The notes beneath the pieces were generated by a model that worked only from the letters and a program-made list of their open reading frames with translations, searched no databases and was not told the DNA's origin. From assembly GCA_039621445.1 (NCBI GenBank), contig CP154954.1, positions 22,270,954 through 22,334,953 on the forward strand: a stretch of 64,000 bases of DNA, given 5' to 3'. The translations under genes and the position numbers were made by a program. This document shows, piece after piece, positions 12,166 to 22,274 of this stretch; position 1 is the first letter of the stretch, and each line of letters opens with the position of its first letter. The DNA comes from Euglena gracilis (taxonomy: Eukaryota > Euglenida > Euglenophyceae > Euglenales).

Positions 12166-12189
12166 CTCTGCCCCCCCCCCTTTGAGGGA

Positions 12190-12640
12190 ACAAAAGCTCA
12201 ATCCAAGCAAGGGCTATGACAGCCTTTCAAATCAATGGCTATGGAAGCCAGGAGGGGATTACGGCCAAGGCGGCCCAAGACACAGATGTCAAGATTGGGG
12301 AAGGAGCTGGAAGAGCCAAATGCCGAACTCTTCAGCAGTGGGAACCCCACCGGTCAAACAGACCCACCCATCCCCCCCTCCATAAATCCCTTCAGGGACA
12401 GTGGGAGCAAGAAATGGCATCAACCCTTCAACACAAGGCCCTGGGGGGTATCATGTCAAGGGCCCAGGCTATGGCAGCCTGCAGCATCAGAGCCTGGACA
12501 GAGGCAGTCAATATCATCAAACTGGCAGCAGCCCAGGACAACAGGTCGAACAGATCCACCAACTCCCCCTTTCACTTACCCCTTCACCCCCCTGGGTGGT
12601 ATGGGGGAGTTGAAATTACCTCCCCCCCCCCTTGTCTAAG
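12190..12640. repeat. diverged tandem pair of about 195 bp
   Basis: Two blocks share CTATG(A/G)CAGCCT, then GGTC(A/G)AACAGA(C/T)CCACC and a Pro/Ser-type C-rich tail ending CCCTTCA (about 12,215-12,395 and 12,470-12,590). They look like an old tandem duplication between repeat copies A and B. No gene supported. Confidence 0.5.
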
Positions 12641-12649
12641 CACCGGAAA

Positions 12650-13012
12650 AGATGGGTAAGAACCGGGGGGGTGGTGCTTATTTTGCCAAAATATGGGTAA
12701 GAACCAGGGGGGTGGTGCTTGGACAAGGGGGAAAATTTTGACTGCAAAAAAAAATCCGGCGCTTCGCGCCGAAAAAGAAAATTCACCTCATTTTGGAGGT
12801 CCACTGTTGAACGTACACACATTTGGATGCAGAAACCAACAATACCTCACCAAATCAGGTCTCAGAAGTTGCAGAAATTTCGAAATTTTTGAGAAATTTC
12901 CCTTAAAAATGCACACAAAATAAACCTCCCCATGACGATGACCTTTAAAAAGATGGGTAAGAACCGGGGGGGTGGTGCTTAGACAAGGGTGGTGCTTAGA
13001 CAAGGGGGGGGG
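12650..13012. repeat. GGTAAGAACCGGGGG repeat (C)
   Basis: The unit GATGGGTAAGAACC-(G)n-TGGTGCTT(A/G)GACAAGG appears at about 12,652, 12,695 and 12,952, with a further degenerate copy at 15,018-15,060. It is interleaved with the palindromic GGCGCTTCGCGCC block at 12,760 that also appears elsewhere in the window. Confidence 0.8.
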
Positions 13013-13168
13013 AGGTACTGTAAAAAAATCACTGAAAGTTACCGTAAATTGCATGCGTGTAAGTCATAAATTACGCGAAACTTGCAATGCTAGTCTTTTC
13101 GGCCTTCCATCACGTGCAAGTCCCATTAAGAGCTCAGCACTATTCAAACCTGGTTTATAGATCCCGGC
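13013..13168. repeat. repeat D, copy 1
   Basis: About 155 bp ending with CATTAAGAGCTCAGCACTAT and CCTGGTTTATA. The same block recurs at 14,616-14,777, so the two copies flank composite copy B. Confidence 0.85.
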
Positions 13169-13371
13169 ATTGTTGGTGATAAATCCTACCTTGCGAAATG
13201 ACCACAAAACCCCCCAAAATTAGCACTTTCTGGCAAATTTGGTCAAAAATGGCATTTTTGATGATGGTCGGTCTCAAAAAACTGCCAAAAAATCAGCTTT
13301 TGGGTGGTTTGCGGCCGAAAAAATCGTCCCCGGCGCTTTTCACTTTTCTTCCCCAGGGGGGGATTGATAAG

Positions 13372-14570
13372 TCCCGGTTTGGTTGGTCGACTGAAGGGGG
13401 GGGGGTTATAGGTGGGGGGTCGCTGAGCTCTTATCCCTTTATGGGTAAGAGCGAAGCTTACCCCTTGGGCAAAAGGGGGGTCCAACCCCCCCCCCCCCCC
13501 GAGTCGGGTCGGGGCCACCTCAGGAACCAGCTGATTATCACCATGATCCCGGCTCTGTTCCTGGATTTTTTTTCCAGTCGCGAGCGACTGGATTTCTAGT
13601 TTCCGAATCACCTCCGTTTGACCTCTAACTCGAGAAAACACACACCATTTCCGGAAGTGTCTCACTGAAGAAATATACCCATGGAGGCCCTCTATCACCC
13701 CCCCGTTCACCGTTTTGGCGGCCGACATGCCTGGCCAGTGTTCCGGTGTGCTTTTGCGGCCCAAAACAGCCATTTTGGGGAGTTTTTTGAGCCGTTTTTT
13801 TTTTTCCGGCCAAAAAATCGATTTTTCCAAGATATCTCGACAATGAAGCAAAATCAAAGGAAATCTCCGGAGAGCAAAAACGAAGTCCTTGGAATGCCCT
13901 AAACCATGGTTTACTTTCCCCCCAACTCTTCGTGTAGCCTGAGTTACCGCCGTATTTCGGCCAATTTTGGCCCATTTCAGGGCCATTTTGGGGCTGCTTT
14001 CGGGGTCAAAAATCGACGTTTCCAAAATATCTCGGAAATGAAGCAAAATCAAAGGAAATGTCCGGAGACCTAATTTGAAGGCCTTGGAACGCCCTATCTA
14101 ACAGTATTTTGATTTCCCCACAACTCCCCGCCTAGCCCGAGTTACGGCCATTTTTTCGGCCAATTTTAACCTTTTTTTACAGTTTCGGCCTGTTTTGACT
14201 TTGACTGTTTCGGCCACTTTGGGGTCAAAAAAGTCGGACAAGAAATCGAATTCTTTTTTGCCCGAAACGATGATTTTTGTCCTCGCGGACCCGGAAAAAC
14301 TGTTTTTGAGCCGAAAAAGAGCGTTTTTTGACCCACCAGCGCCCTGTTTTTGGCCCGAAACCCATGGGTTTCGGGTCAAAAACGGGCCAAAAAAATCGAA
14401 AAAAATCAAAAAAAAATCTGCCCGAAATGATGGTTTTTGGCCTCCCGGCCCCGGAAAAAAATTTGGGGCCGAAAAGGAGCGTTTTTCGATCCTCCAGCGC
14501 CCCGTTGTTGGCCCGAAACCTATGGAGTTTGGGTCATTTCCGGGTCAAAAAAGTCGAAAAAAATCCAGGA
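13372..14570. repeat. composite repeat, copy B
   Basis: Second copy of the head-X-X-Y-Y composite at 11,052-12,165. The head matches at CCCTTTATGGGTAAGAGC and ACCAGCTGATTATCACCATG. X units start about 13,811 and 14,007, Y units about 14,260 and 14,418. Copies A and B differ by many substitutions and homopolymer lengths, so the duplication is not recent. No coding capacity seen. Confidence 0.9.
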
Positions 14571-14615
14571 AAAGGGTTATCGAGGGTATGGGGGGCTCTG
14601 TGAGCTCTCAACATT

Positions 14616-14777
14616 TCAAAAATAACTGCAAAATTACTGAAAATTACCGTAAATTGCAGGTGTGTTATTTGTTGATATCACATTGCGTGAAATTTGTAAT
14701 GCTAGTTTTTTGGCCATCCGTTACTTGCAAGCCCCATTAAGAGCTCAGCACTATTCAAAACCTGGTTTATAAGTGGG
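14616..14777. repeat. repeat D, copy 2
   Basis: Matches 13,013-13,168 over about 155 bp including CATTAAGAGCTCAGCACTAT. Direct orientation. Confidence 0.85.
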
Positions 14778-14864
14778 AGGGTGGGGTTTACAGAACATGG
14801 CACCAAGAGGCATCGTTTCCCCCCCAAAAATGTGGGGGTCCTATCATCGTTGAGCCAGACAGTC

Positions 14865-15010
14865 GACCTCCCTCCACTTCAGCGGGGCTGGAACGGATGG
14901 CACACCGGGGGCCGAGGCAGAGCGGCGCTGCTTCTTCCCCTGAGCGCCGGGTGGCGCGAGGCCGTGGGTCACCTGGGGGCAGGGCTGATTGTGGACGTCC
15001 CTCCTAAGAA
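14865..15010 (+). CDS. possible isolated plus-strand exon
   Basis: A plus frame reads LLPLSAGWREAVGHLGAGLI and VDVPPKNC. This is GC-rich sequence set between two AT-rich repeats and could be an orphan exon. No splice borders or family. Confidence 0.2.
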
Positions 15011-15407
15011 CTGTAAAAGATGGGTAAGGACCGGGGAGGGGTGCTCAGACAGGGGAGGAATCCCCGACATTTTTTCTCTTTCGCACCGAAAAAGAAAAAA
15101 AAACTTCATTTTGGGGCTTTATTCTTGCCCATCTTTTCAAAAGGTTCCGAAGTCAAACTATTCTCTGAATTTCTTTGCAAAAAATCTTCAAAGTTTTGGA
15201 TTTTGCAGAATTTTCAAAAGATTGATTGGGTGAGTTACTGTAGATTTTCTGCATCTCAATGCCTTTACTTTGGAGAATCTGGGGGCTGGTGCCCAGACAC
15301 CGTGCTTTGGCAGAGGGGAGGGGAGGTGATAGAAAATGAAAGGCCTCTCCAAGACCTCACCCCCGCAATCCTGCATGGGGTGAGCCGGGACGTCCCAGCT
15401 CAGTTAC

Positions 15408-15498
15408 CTCTCACGCACAGCCCTGCGCGGTAGTTCGGGTTGCCGGGCTGCATACTGCGGGGCTCTGCCTTCTTCACATCCACCCGCTGCCCCAGCAC
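15408..15498 (-). CDS. RRM protein exon, end of an RRM
   Basis: Minus-strand exon with acceptor CGACAG and donor GAG-GTAACT. It reads VLGQRVDVKKAEPRSMQPGN, then PNYRAGLCVR. The G-x-R-V-D-V-K-K-A-E-P-R block is the usual end of the second RRM in Musashi/DAZAP1/hnRNP A/B-type RNA-binding proteins (beta4 followed by the K-K-A linker). It follows the RNP1 exon at 15,771-15,866 on the same strand. The RNP2 half of this RRM was not found, so the gene is either incomplete or its earlier exons have diverged. Confidence 0.65.
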
Positions 15499-15770
15499 CT
15501 GTCGCCGGGCCGCCAATGAAAATGGGCAAGCGAGACGGGGCCCTTCAATGCTGCGCATCTCCAACTCCATTTTTTTTGTGTTCCGGTTTGAAAACGAAAA
15601 CCATTGCTTGGATCGCTCCGCACCACATTCTCCAGAATTTGCATTTTGGGCTCCAATTGGTTTGCTTGTTGACACATTATGTGCAGGTGCCCGATGCATC
15701 AATTGTGTGGCACGATGCACAGGGCTGCTTGGCTGGGAGGGGGCGAAACCAAATGGGATGGAAAGCGAAC

Positions 15771-15866
15771 GGCGTTCTCCGCGTGGTCCTCCGACTCGAA
15801 GACAACAAACCCGCAGCCCTTCGGCCTTTTCGTGACTTTGTCGTACACAATCTCGCAGTCCACGAT
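15771..15866 (-). CDS. RRM protein exon, RNP1 half
   Basis: Minus-strand exon, acceptor CTCCAG and donor GCC-GTTCGC. It reads IVDCEIVYDKVTKRPKGCGF, then VVFESEDHAENA. K-G-C-G-F-V-V-F is an RNP1 octamer and D-K-V-T-K-R-P is the usual beta2-beta3 loop. Together with 15,408-15,498 it gives the back half of an RRM. Splicing matches the RRM genes at 43-49 kb, where an intron also separates RNP2 from RNP1. Likely role: single-stranded RNA binding in mRNA regulation. Confidence 0.7.
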
Positions 15867-15899
15867 CTGGAGCACGGCAGTCAGGGGGGAAAGGGCAAC

Positions 15900-16455
15900 A
15901 CAAAGAGGGGATCACCAATGGATGATTGGCGATTGAATTTCAACTCAACGTCTGTTCCGATTTCAGACTTCCCTGGTCCTCTTGCTGCTAATTGAAGTTA
16001 GAGGACATTTCATTCCCTGCGACAATGGTATTTGCTGTATAATCCATCTATCCATCCATACATTTCGACACTTACATCTGGATAGCTCTCATCAGATACA
16101 ATTATTGCCTTGGTTGAAATATAAATGGAGGGTTAATTTGAGGACAGGGCCGGTCAAAGTTCCTCTGGGGGGGGTCTTTTTTTTATGAGCACTTTGATTG
16201 TGCAGTTTAGATCCCACCTACTGATAAAGATAGGGTACATGTCTTTTCAATTTGGGGGAGAGTACGTTACGTTCTTCAAATATTTCTGATGGAGTCTTCA
16301 AAGCAGCCATCGATCTAATACTCCCCACGAACGGCGGACAACCAGGAGGAGGGTGAGCAACGAGGATTGCACACATAGACGATGCGATCGGCCCGCAAAG
16401 CGGCGTCGACAGGGGTGGCCGAGTCCCCAACGGGGATCGCGCGTTGCGCCGGAGC
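15900..16455. other. intergenic stretch
   Basis: AT-rich unique sequence between the RRM exons and the terminal exon of the kinase-like gene. No RNP2-bearing exon was found here although one would be expected upstream of 15,866. Confidence 0.35.
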
Positions 16456-16461
16456 GAACTG

Positions 16462-16588
16462 TCACGCCAAAGCCGCCACCGCCGTGTGCACGACGCCCCA
16501 CAGGGCCTCCAGGTAGGCCGGGTGAATGGCGGCCACCCCGGCCTGCCACACCCCCTCCCAGTCCTCCGCCAGGGAATCGTGCAGTGAC
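16462..16588 (-). CDS. terminal exon of the kinase-like minus-strand gene
   Basis: A plus-strand run of 12 G at 16,595-16,606 reads as a poly-C tract before AAG-GTCAC. The exon reads SLHDSLAEDWEGVWQAGVAA, then IHPAYLEALWGVVHTAVAALA, then TGA at 16,462-16,464. It is helical with regularly spaced Trp and Leu. It would be the last exon of the gene whose earlier exons are at 17.05, 18.5, 19.45 and 20.6 kb. Confidence 0.5.
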
Positions 16589-16669
16589 CTTCCGGGGGGG
16601 GGGGGGTTGGGGGCCATACCACTGCTTACCAACCCCTGGGCAGGGGAAGGGGGAGGTCACTTTCTACTT

Positions 16670-16936
16670 CCAAAAAAAACCAGTCAGTTCATTTGAAAAT
16701 CCAGTCAATCACCCACTTCCACCCCCCCCCCCGGGGGTATCGGTCACTTTAGCCACTCGGGCCAAAATGGTTTAAAACCAATGGATTTTGGCCAAAAAAA
16801 GCACAAAAACCTCCGGTGCCTTTGCCGCCGGGTGGCACTTTTGGCCATTCCTGGGGGGGGGGGGTCCGGAGCCAAAAAAAAAACAGACAGTCACTCAAAA
16901 AAACAACCAGTCAGTCACCCCCAGGGGTCGGCCACA
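16670..16936. repeat. CCAGTCAGTCAC dispersed repeat
   Basis: Two units of CCAGTCA(G/A)T(C/T)... followed by a C/G homopolymer and GGTC(G/A)GCCAC. The same modules recur at 39,508-39,605, 45,718-45,785, 45,905-45,975 and 62,092-62,150, always with a variable poly-C/poly-G hinge. It includes the GGTGCCTTTGCCGCCGG block related to the GGCGC-TTCG-GCGCC palindrome. Confidence 0.7.
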
Positions 16937-17039
16937 CCTTGCGCAACGTGTAATGTGGTTGGGGTCCAGCTCACAGGCTGGAACAAGGCAGCTTGGCTGG
17001 CTGGACCCCTCCCCCCCGGGGAGGGATGGGGGTCCACTG

Positions 17040-17137
17040 AGGCTTGAGCGATGCCCTGTCCTCCGCCACCCGCTGCCGTACCTCCTCCCGGACTGCCAGT
17101 ACGCCGTCCACACCAGCCACCGGGGCTCCTGTGGGGC
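17040..17137 (-). CDS. exon of the kinase-like minus-strand gene
   Basis: After a CCACAG acceptor the minus strand reads GAPVAGVDGVLAVREEVRQR, then VAEDRASLKPQ. It is helical, charged and unlike the Pro/Ser shadow frames. It lies between the exons at 16.46 and 18.5 kb on the same strand. No family signature of its own. Confidence 0.45.
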
Positions 17138-17318
17138 AGACCGTCCTCCGATGGCAGCACATGTTGAGTGTGGCACAAGAGACCGGCAGATGAGGAAAGA
17201 AGAACAGACAGGGGAAGGGGCGTAGGCAGAGGGACCCCGAGTGAGGCGGTCCAGGCACTGGGCAGCGCTTGCCACGCCCAAAGCTGAATGGAAATGATGG
17301 AGGGGGCCTTCACAAGGA

Positions 17319-17330
17319 TTGCATGTGTGA

Positions 17331-17367
<37 letters not shown>

Positions 17368-17776
17368 GGTGGGTGGGTGGGTGGCTGGCTGGCTGGGTGG
17401 CTGGGTGGGTGGGTGTGTGTGTGTGTGTGTGTGTGTATGCGGGTGTATGCATGTGTGTGTGCGTGGGTGGGTGAGTGGGTGGGTGAGCGCGTGCATGCGT
17501 GTGGGTGGGTGGTGGGTGTGTGGGTGGGTGGGTGTGCATGTGTGTGTGTGTGTGTGGGTGGGTGGGGTTGTGGGTGGGTGGTGTGGGTGTGGGTGTGTGT
17601 GTGGGTGGGTGTGTGTGGGTGTGGTGGTGGGTGTGTATGGGTGTATGCATGTGTGTGTGTGTGTGTGTGGTGTGTGGTGGGTGGGTGGGTGGGTGGGTGG
17701 GTGGGTGGGTGGGTGGGTGGGTGCGCGAGTGTGCGGTTGCGCGCGCGCGCGTGTGTGTGTGCGTAGGTGGGGGGGT

Positions 17777-17809
<33 letters not shown>

Positions 17810-17960
17810 GGGTGGGTGGGTGCGCGCGTGCGCGCGCGTGTGTGTGTGGGTGGGTGTTCGCGAGCGTGTATGTGTGTGTGCGTGTGTAGGTGGGTGGGTG
17901 GGTTGGCGCACGAACGTGGGTGTGGGTGTGGGTGTGGGTGGGTGGGTGGGTGTGCGTGCG
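17319..17960. repeat. GT/GGTG microsatellite with 33-bp near-pure G tract
   Basis: Built of GT, GGGT and GTGC units, with an almost unbroken G tract at 17,768-17,808. It sits in an intron of the minus-strand kinase-like gene, whose transcript would carry the C/A-rich complement. Long Cys-Val-Gly or Thr-His frames here are artefacts. Confidence 0.95.
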
Positions 17961-18084
17961 CGTCACGCTTGTTGTGCGCGCACCCGTACGCGTGCGTGCG
18001 CATATGCATCTTTGGGTGCGAGTGGGCGCATGTGACAGAGGGGCGGAGTTCGCGCGTGTTGTTTCGATTTGCACTCGCACGTGC

Positions 18085-18350
18085 CTGCATGCAACCACCC
18101 ACCCACCCACCCACCCACTCACCCACCCGCATGCACACACCCATACACACACACACACACACATGCCCACCCACCCACCCACCCACCCACCCACACCCAC
18201 ACACACCACACGCCCACCAACACGCGTGAGCGCGCACACCCACCCACCCACCCACGCACGCACACACGCGCGCGCACGCACGCACGCACGCACGCACGAA
18301 CACACACACACACACACATGCGCGCGCAAGTGCGCGCACACACAGAAAGC
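18085..18350. repeat. CA/CCCA/CGCA microsatellite
   Basis: The complement-type repeat to 17.3-17.96 kb: CA, CCCA and CGCA units. The two arrays are inverted relative to each other across about 120 bp of unique sequence, so the region could form a very large imperfect hairpin. One chance match to GCGCANNTGCGC lies here, near 18,327. Confidence 0.95.
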
Positions 18351-18474
18351 GTGCAGCACAAAGGGGGCGAGGCACTCGACAGAGATGGCACAGTACCAGT
18401 TGCAGAATGCCTTCAACCACCATTCTGAGGGGGTGGGCGCCAGGCAGCCCCCCCCCCCCCCCCGCAGCCCCAGT

Positions 18475-18630
18475 CAGCCCTGGCCACGCCCCGGCCGACG
18501 CACAGCGGGGCGGCGGCGCCCAGCAGGGCGGCGTACTCCCCGCCGCACAAGCACCGCAACGCGCTGGTGAGGTAGCGGTTGGCCAGCAGGCCGGGCGCCG
18601 CCTCGGAGGGCAGCCGGACCGCTGGGTGGG
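18475..18630 (-). CDS. exon of the kinase-like minus-strand gene
   Basis: The minus strand reads AVRLPSEAAPGLLANRYLTS, then ALRCLCGGEYAALLGAAAPL, then CVGRGVARADWG. Ala/Leu-rich, helical, with no repeats. A run of 15 C on the plus strand lies at its downstream edge. It follows the catalytic-type exon at 19.4 kb in gene order. Borders approximate. Confidence 0.5.
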
Positions 18631-18639
18631 GAGGGTGGG

Positions 18640-19375
18640 GGGAACCTGCAACTGCCAGGAGAGGGGGGATGAGGGTTGAGGACCTTCGCCAGGAGGATGG
18701 AGCACGGGAGAGGGGTTCACCGCGCTGAATGGCAGGTCAGAGTGTGGCATGCGGGCTATGTCTGCCGCTACGATGCACTGTACATAATGCCGAATGATAC
18801 CGCCTGCCTGCAAATCACAAAAATAATCCGCGGAACGTTCACCACCTGAACGCAGCTGGCTTCTGCGAGGGTGATGGACAAGTCCTGCCTGAGAAAAAGG
18901 GCTACCTGTCCCCAAACAGGGGCCCGGCTGACCATGGCGCAGAGACACGCAATCTCCTTCGGCAGAGAAACTCGGCAGCACGGAATCCAGGAAGTCACGA
19001 ACGCGAGTCTGGTACGACTGAAACGGCGCGGCAAACCAGTGACAGGAGTGCTCCCGGCCTGATTCTCCCAAGGCGTGGTAATCATCTGAGCCATCACAAA
19101 ATTTACACTTTCGCTACATTCGAAAAAATATATATTTGTGCTGAACCAGTGGCTCATATCGGTTTGTGATTATTTATTATTATTATTGTTACTTATTATT
19201 ATTTATTTGTTGCTCTGGAGAACGCATTTGTGGAAAACCTTGCACTCGATCAAAAAGCCATGATTTTTTTTTAGTGTGTGTTGGTGTTGGTAACACAACT
19301 CCCTCTTGCCCAAATGTCAATACACTCCGCCCAGGGATCATCATATTGCGGGGGGGGGGGGGGGGCTCCTGGCCG
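18640..19375. other. intron-like stretch
   Basis: Unique sequence with a TTATTATTATT-rich segment at 19,165-19,212. No exon supported on either strand. Confidence 0.3.
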
Positions 19376-19384
19376 GGCAGGGTC

Positions 19385-19556
19385 AATAGTGGCGACGGCG
19401 AGGTCCACCAGGTACAGCCGCCCGCCCTCAGCGTCCAGCACCGCGTTGCCACGGTTGCCCGGGTTGTCCCAGACGTCGCCGCAGGCCACGCTGTCGCCGT
19501 TGTTGAGGAAGACGTTGGCGCAGCGGGCCGGCCTCCCTCTTCCGGCCCCCTGCAGC
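19385..19556 (-). CDS. exon with actin-fragmin-kinase-like catalytic block
   Basis: The minus strand reads RCANVFLNNGDSVACGDVWD, then NPGNRGNAVLDAEGGRLYLV, then DLAVATID. The pattern L-N-N-x-D ... W-D-N-P-G-N-x-x-N ... D resembles the catalytic and metal-binding segment of actin-fragmin kinase (PF09192-type) proteins, where a D-x(n)-N-N-x-D-R block is followed by W-x-N-x-G-N-x-x-N and a terminal I-D. The usual D-R is D-S here. A plus-strand run of 14 G at 19,351-19,364 lies just below. This is recognition by eye; no profile was run. Confidence 0.45.
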
Positions 19557-19794
19557 AGCACCCACCACCTGCAACTCTGCGGACAGTGTTCACTCGACTG
19601 CCAGGGTGTCGACACAGCGATAAGATGGAAACCTGCCCGAAGTGCCACCCATGAATGCACCACCCCCAATAATACACCCGGGTATATGATTTGGGCACCG
19701 GAAATGGGGGGCCAGGGAGGTTTATTATTTGAGTTGGGGATATTAGTTGGCGGTGGGGGGGATATGTTATTTGGGAGGGGTGGGAGAGGATTTC

Positions 19795-19905
19795 TGTCGG
19801 TCTGTCTTTCCGTCTGTCCGTCTGTCTGTCTGTTGGTCGGTCGGTCGGTCTGTCTGTTCCTCTTCTTCTGTCTGTCTGTCTCTCTGTCCTTCAATCTTCC
19901 CACCC
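19795..19905. repeat. GTCT/GGTC tetranucleotide microsatellite
   Basis: About 110 bp of GTCT, GTCC and GGTC units with minor interruptions. Confidence 0.9.
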
Positions 19906-20503
19906 TCTCTTTCTCGAAGATGTCACCTGACAAGTCAGTGGGAACAAGCCCAGGTAACAACTTCTGGGGTCTGGGTAGTTTCTGCAGTGGACTCGGACTT
20001 CCAACGTCACAAATCAGTCGGTATGGGACACCTTCCTGGGGTATGTGACAACATGGCAGGTGACAACTTTCCTAGGGGAGGGGGGGGGGCGCCCCTTGAC
20101 ACGTGGGCCAAATTCTTGCTCTTGCTGCAGCTGTGTTTTTCTCCTTGCTGGGTATATGGTTGCCAGCGCACCACACAGGGACACGTTATAATTATATGGC
20201 ACCATACAAAGCCAGATGTGAAATGCATTTTGGGGATTTGTGTTGCCATTTGTGTTGCCATTCACATTAGAAAATGCCAGGAATGCCACATTAGAGAATG
20301 CCATGCAAGGAAACGCAGAGCCACCTTCAACAATCAACAACAGCAAAGGAGCAAAAAAACCTCAAAGACTCAAGGTCATACTTGCAATGGAAGAAAAGTG
20401 AAAGGGACATCAGCATCAAGGCATTAGCCAGAAAAAAAAACTCACAATACCTTTGCAATGGTCCAACAAAGCAATGACAGTCAAAGCGGCCCTTCCGTGC
20501 GGG

Positions 20504-20732
20504 TCAGGCCGGGCCGCTGCCGAGGAGCACCGCCTTCCCGACGCGGTACAGTGGGCAGTGCCCGTGCGCCTCCGCGGGGCACCGCAGGCGGCCTAGCGTG
20601 TGCCCCGCGTCCCTCAGGGGCCGCCCCGGGACGCGCTCCTGCACCATGAGCTGCGGCCGCTGCAGGGCCCGGGCCAGGGCCCGCTGCAGCCCGGCGGCAG
20701 GGCCGTCCCCCAGGCTGGACGGAAAAGCTGGC
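20504..20732 (-). CDS. exon of the kinase-like gene (glycine-loop-like block)
   Basis: A plus-strand run of 10 G at 20,733-20,742 is a poly-C tract before CGCCAG on the minus strand. The exon reads GLQRALARALQRPQLMVQER, then VPGRPLRDAGHTLGRLRCPA, then EAHGHCPLYRVGKAVLLG. M-V-Q-E-x-V-P-G-x-P-L followed by L-Y-R-V-G-K-A fits the piece before the N-N-x-D block in actin-fragmin-kinase-like proteins. It can read to a TGA at 20,504, but splicing at GCG-GTGCTC would join it to the 19.4-kb exon. Confidence 0.45.
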
Positions 20733-20754
20733 GGGGGGGGGGGGTCGTCGCTCC

Positions 20755-20935
20755 CACCCCCCACCCGGGAGGCGGGGTGGGTCGACCCCCCCCCCACCCA
20801 TCATGGCACCCGCTAAACGAATTGTCCCCCAGCTCCTTCGGCGCCGAAGGAAAATTTTGATCTAAAAAATCGGCGCCCCCGGGAATACAGAAAGGCCGGG
20901 AGGGGGGGTTGGACCCTCCGAACCACCAGGATGGG
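20755..20935. repeat. dispersed repeat with GGCGCC palindromes
   Basis: Contains CTCCTTCGGCGCCGAAGG, AAAATTTTGATC and AATCGGCGCC followed by CCGGGAATAC and AGGCCGGGAGGGG. Close relatives are at 430-500, 45,480-45,680 and 52,085-52,285; partial relatives are at 12,757, 21,720, 35,805 and 45,838. No coding capacity. Confidence 0.7.
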
Positions 20936-22230
20936 TGTGGCAGGGGGTGGTGGCACAGCCCGGGCTGTCCTGGAACCCGGCAGCCTCGCAGGGGGCGGGG
21001 CTGTGGCTGCGGTGTGGCTGGGCCACGCATATGCACGTGCTGGATGGATGGAGGCGGCAGTTCCGGGATGCCTGGGAAACGGTCCTGACTGGGCGTCTCC
21101 TTGAGACTCGGGAGGGGAGCGGCCAAAATACCCTCCACGACCTTTCATTTTCTCCACCATTATCTCAAAACTCTTTGCTTTGTGCCACAAAGGTTCAGGC
21201 TTCCCTCAAAACCCAATTTTTTTCATCGGTTGCTTTTCGCCTATGCACCGTAACTTATCGGCTGGACTCATACGCCCTGTTTGGCCATTGGGCTCGGGCT
21301 CCGGGGCCATATTCACCAAACTGGCCTCAAAGACAGTTTTTTTGGCTGGTTAGTTAGTTGGTTAGTTGATTGGTTAATCAGAATTAGTCCTCCCATGCAG
21401 TCTTATCGCGGGCATTGGTCCAAAGAGCCGAGGCAAATTCCTTGCAAGCTGACTGACCCTGTGAGTCTCGGCGCGGATTCAGCCCAGACCTGAGTTGACC
21501 GAGTGTGTGGGGAGGAGGAAAACAGATTTCTGTGGGAACAGGGGAACAACCACAGAAGGGGGTCTAAATCCCCCAGGAACCAAAAAGATTTACTCCGGTT
21601 CTTCGCGCTGGGAAAGATGAATTAAATGAAAGATGAAAATTTTTGGTGTATGTTTTGCCCAAGTTTTCAAAAAAAAGTGTGCGAAAACGCGATTGTTTTC
21701 AGGTCATTTTTTCAGGGCCAAAATTATTTTCCGGTGCTTTGCGCTGGAAAATTTTTTGCACAGGGGGAGACCCCCGAACACCCCCCTCCGGGGTCCAAGC
21801 CCCCCCCCTTCCTCCCCGCTCAATACCCTCCCCCCCCCCCCGGTCCGAAGGGGGGTGGTCCCCCCCTGTACAAAACCAACCTTCAGTTAATAATGGAAGT
21901 GGTCCAGAAATCAACATGGGTTCCCAGGACTCCTCTCCACATTTTAACCCCCCAAAAATCTCCACCTGAGGATGCTCTCTTGGCCCATTTTGAGGGGGAA
22001 AATTTTCATCCGGTGGGGGTGACAAATGGGCAGCATGGGGGGGGACAAAAATCCCGGGGAAAGGTAGCCCACACATCCAGATTCGGGTGCCCAACTCACA
22101 TATGACGTAAAGTGGTTCCCCCACAGTGAAATGTGGGGTGTGGGGTGCAGTGGAGGGTGAGTGGCTGACTGTGGGTGTAGTGTGGGGCATGGCGGCTGGT
22201 GATGGTGCACTGTCCATGCAGTTTTCTTCT
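20936..22230. other. stretch with no supported gene, left flank of the large TIR element
   Basis: Unique sequence with C runs at 21,830 and partial relatives of the GGCGC-palindrome repeat (GGTGCTTTGCGCTGG at 21,731). No exon supported. Confidence 0.35.
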
Positions 22231-22274
22231 CAGGTCTGACTTAGACGGCCTTAAAGACACTTAAGGGTTTTTTT
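22231..22274 (+). repeat. left terminal inverted repeat of the 11.3-kb element
   Basis: CAGGTCT then GACTTAGACGGCCTTAAAGA and a further 17 bp ending in seven T. The inner 37 bp are identical to the reverse complement of 33,472-33,508. Confidence 0.9.

Noticed and set aside
16895-19071. 718-codon minus-strand frame across 17-19 kb
   Set aside because: Most of it is microsatellite translation (Thr-His-Pro and Cys-Val). Real exon-like pieces within it lie in other frames.
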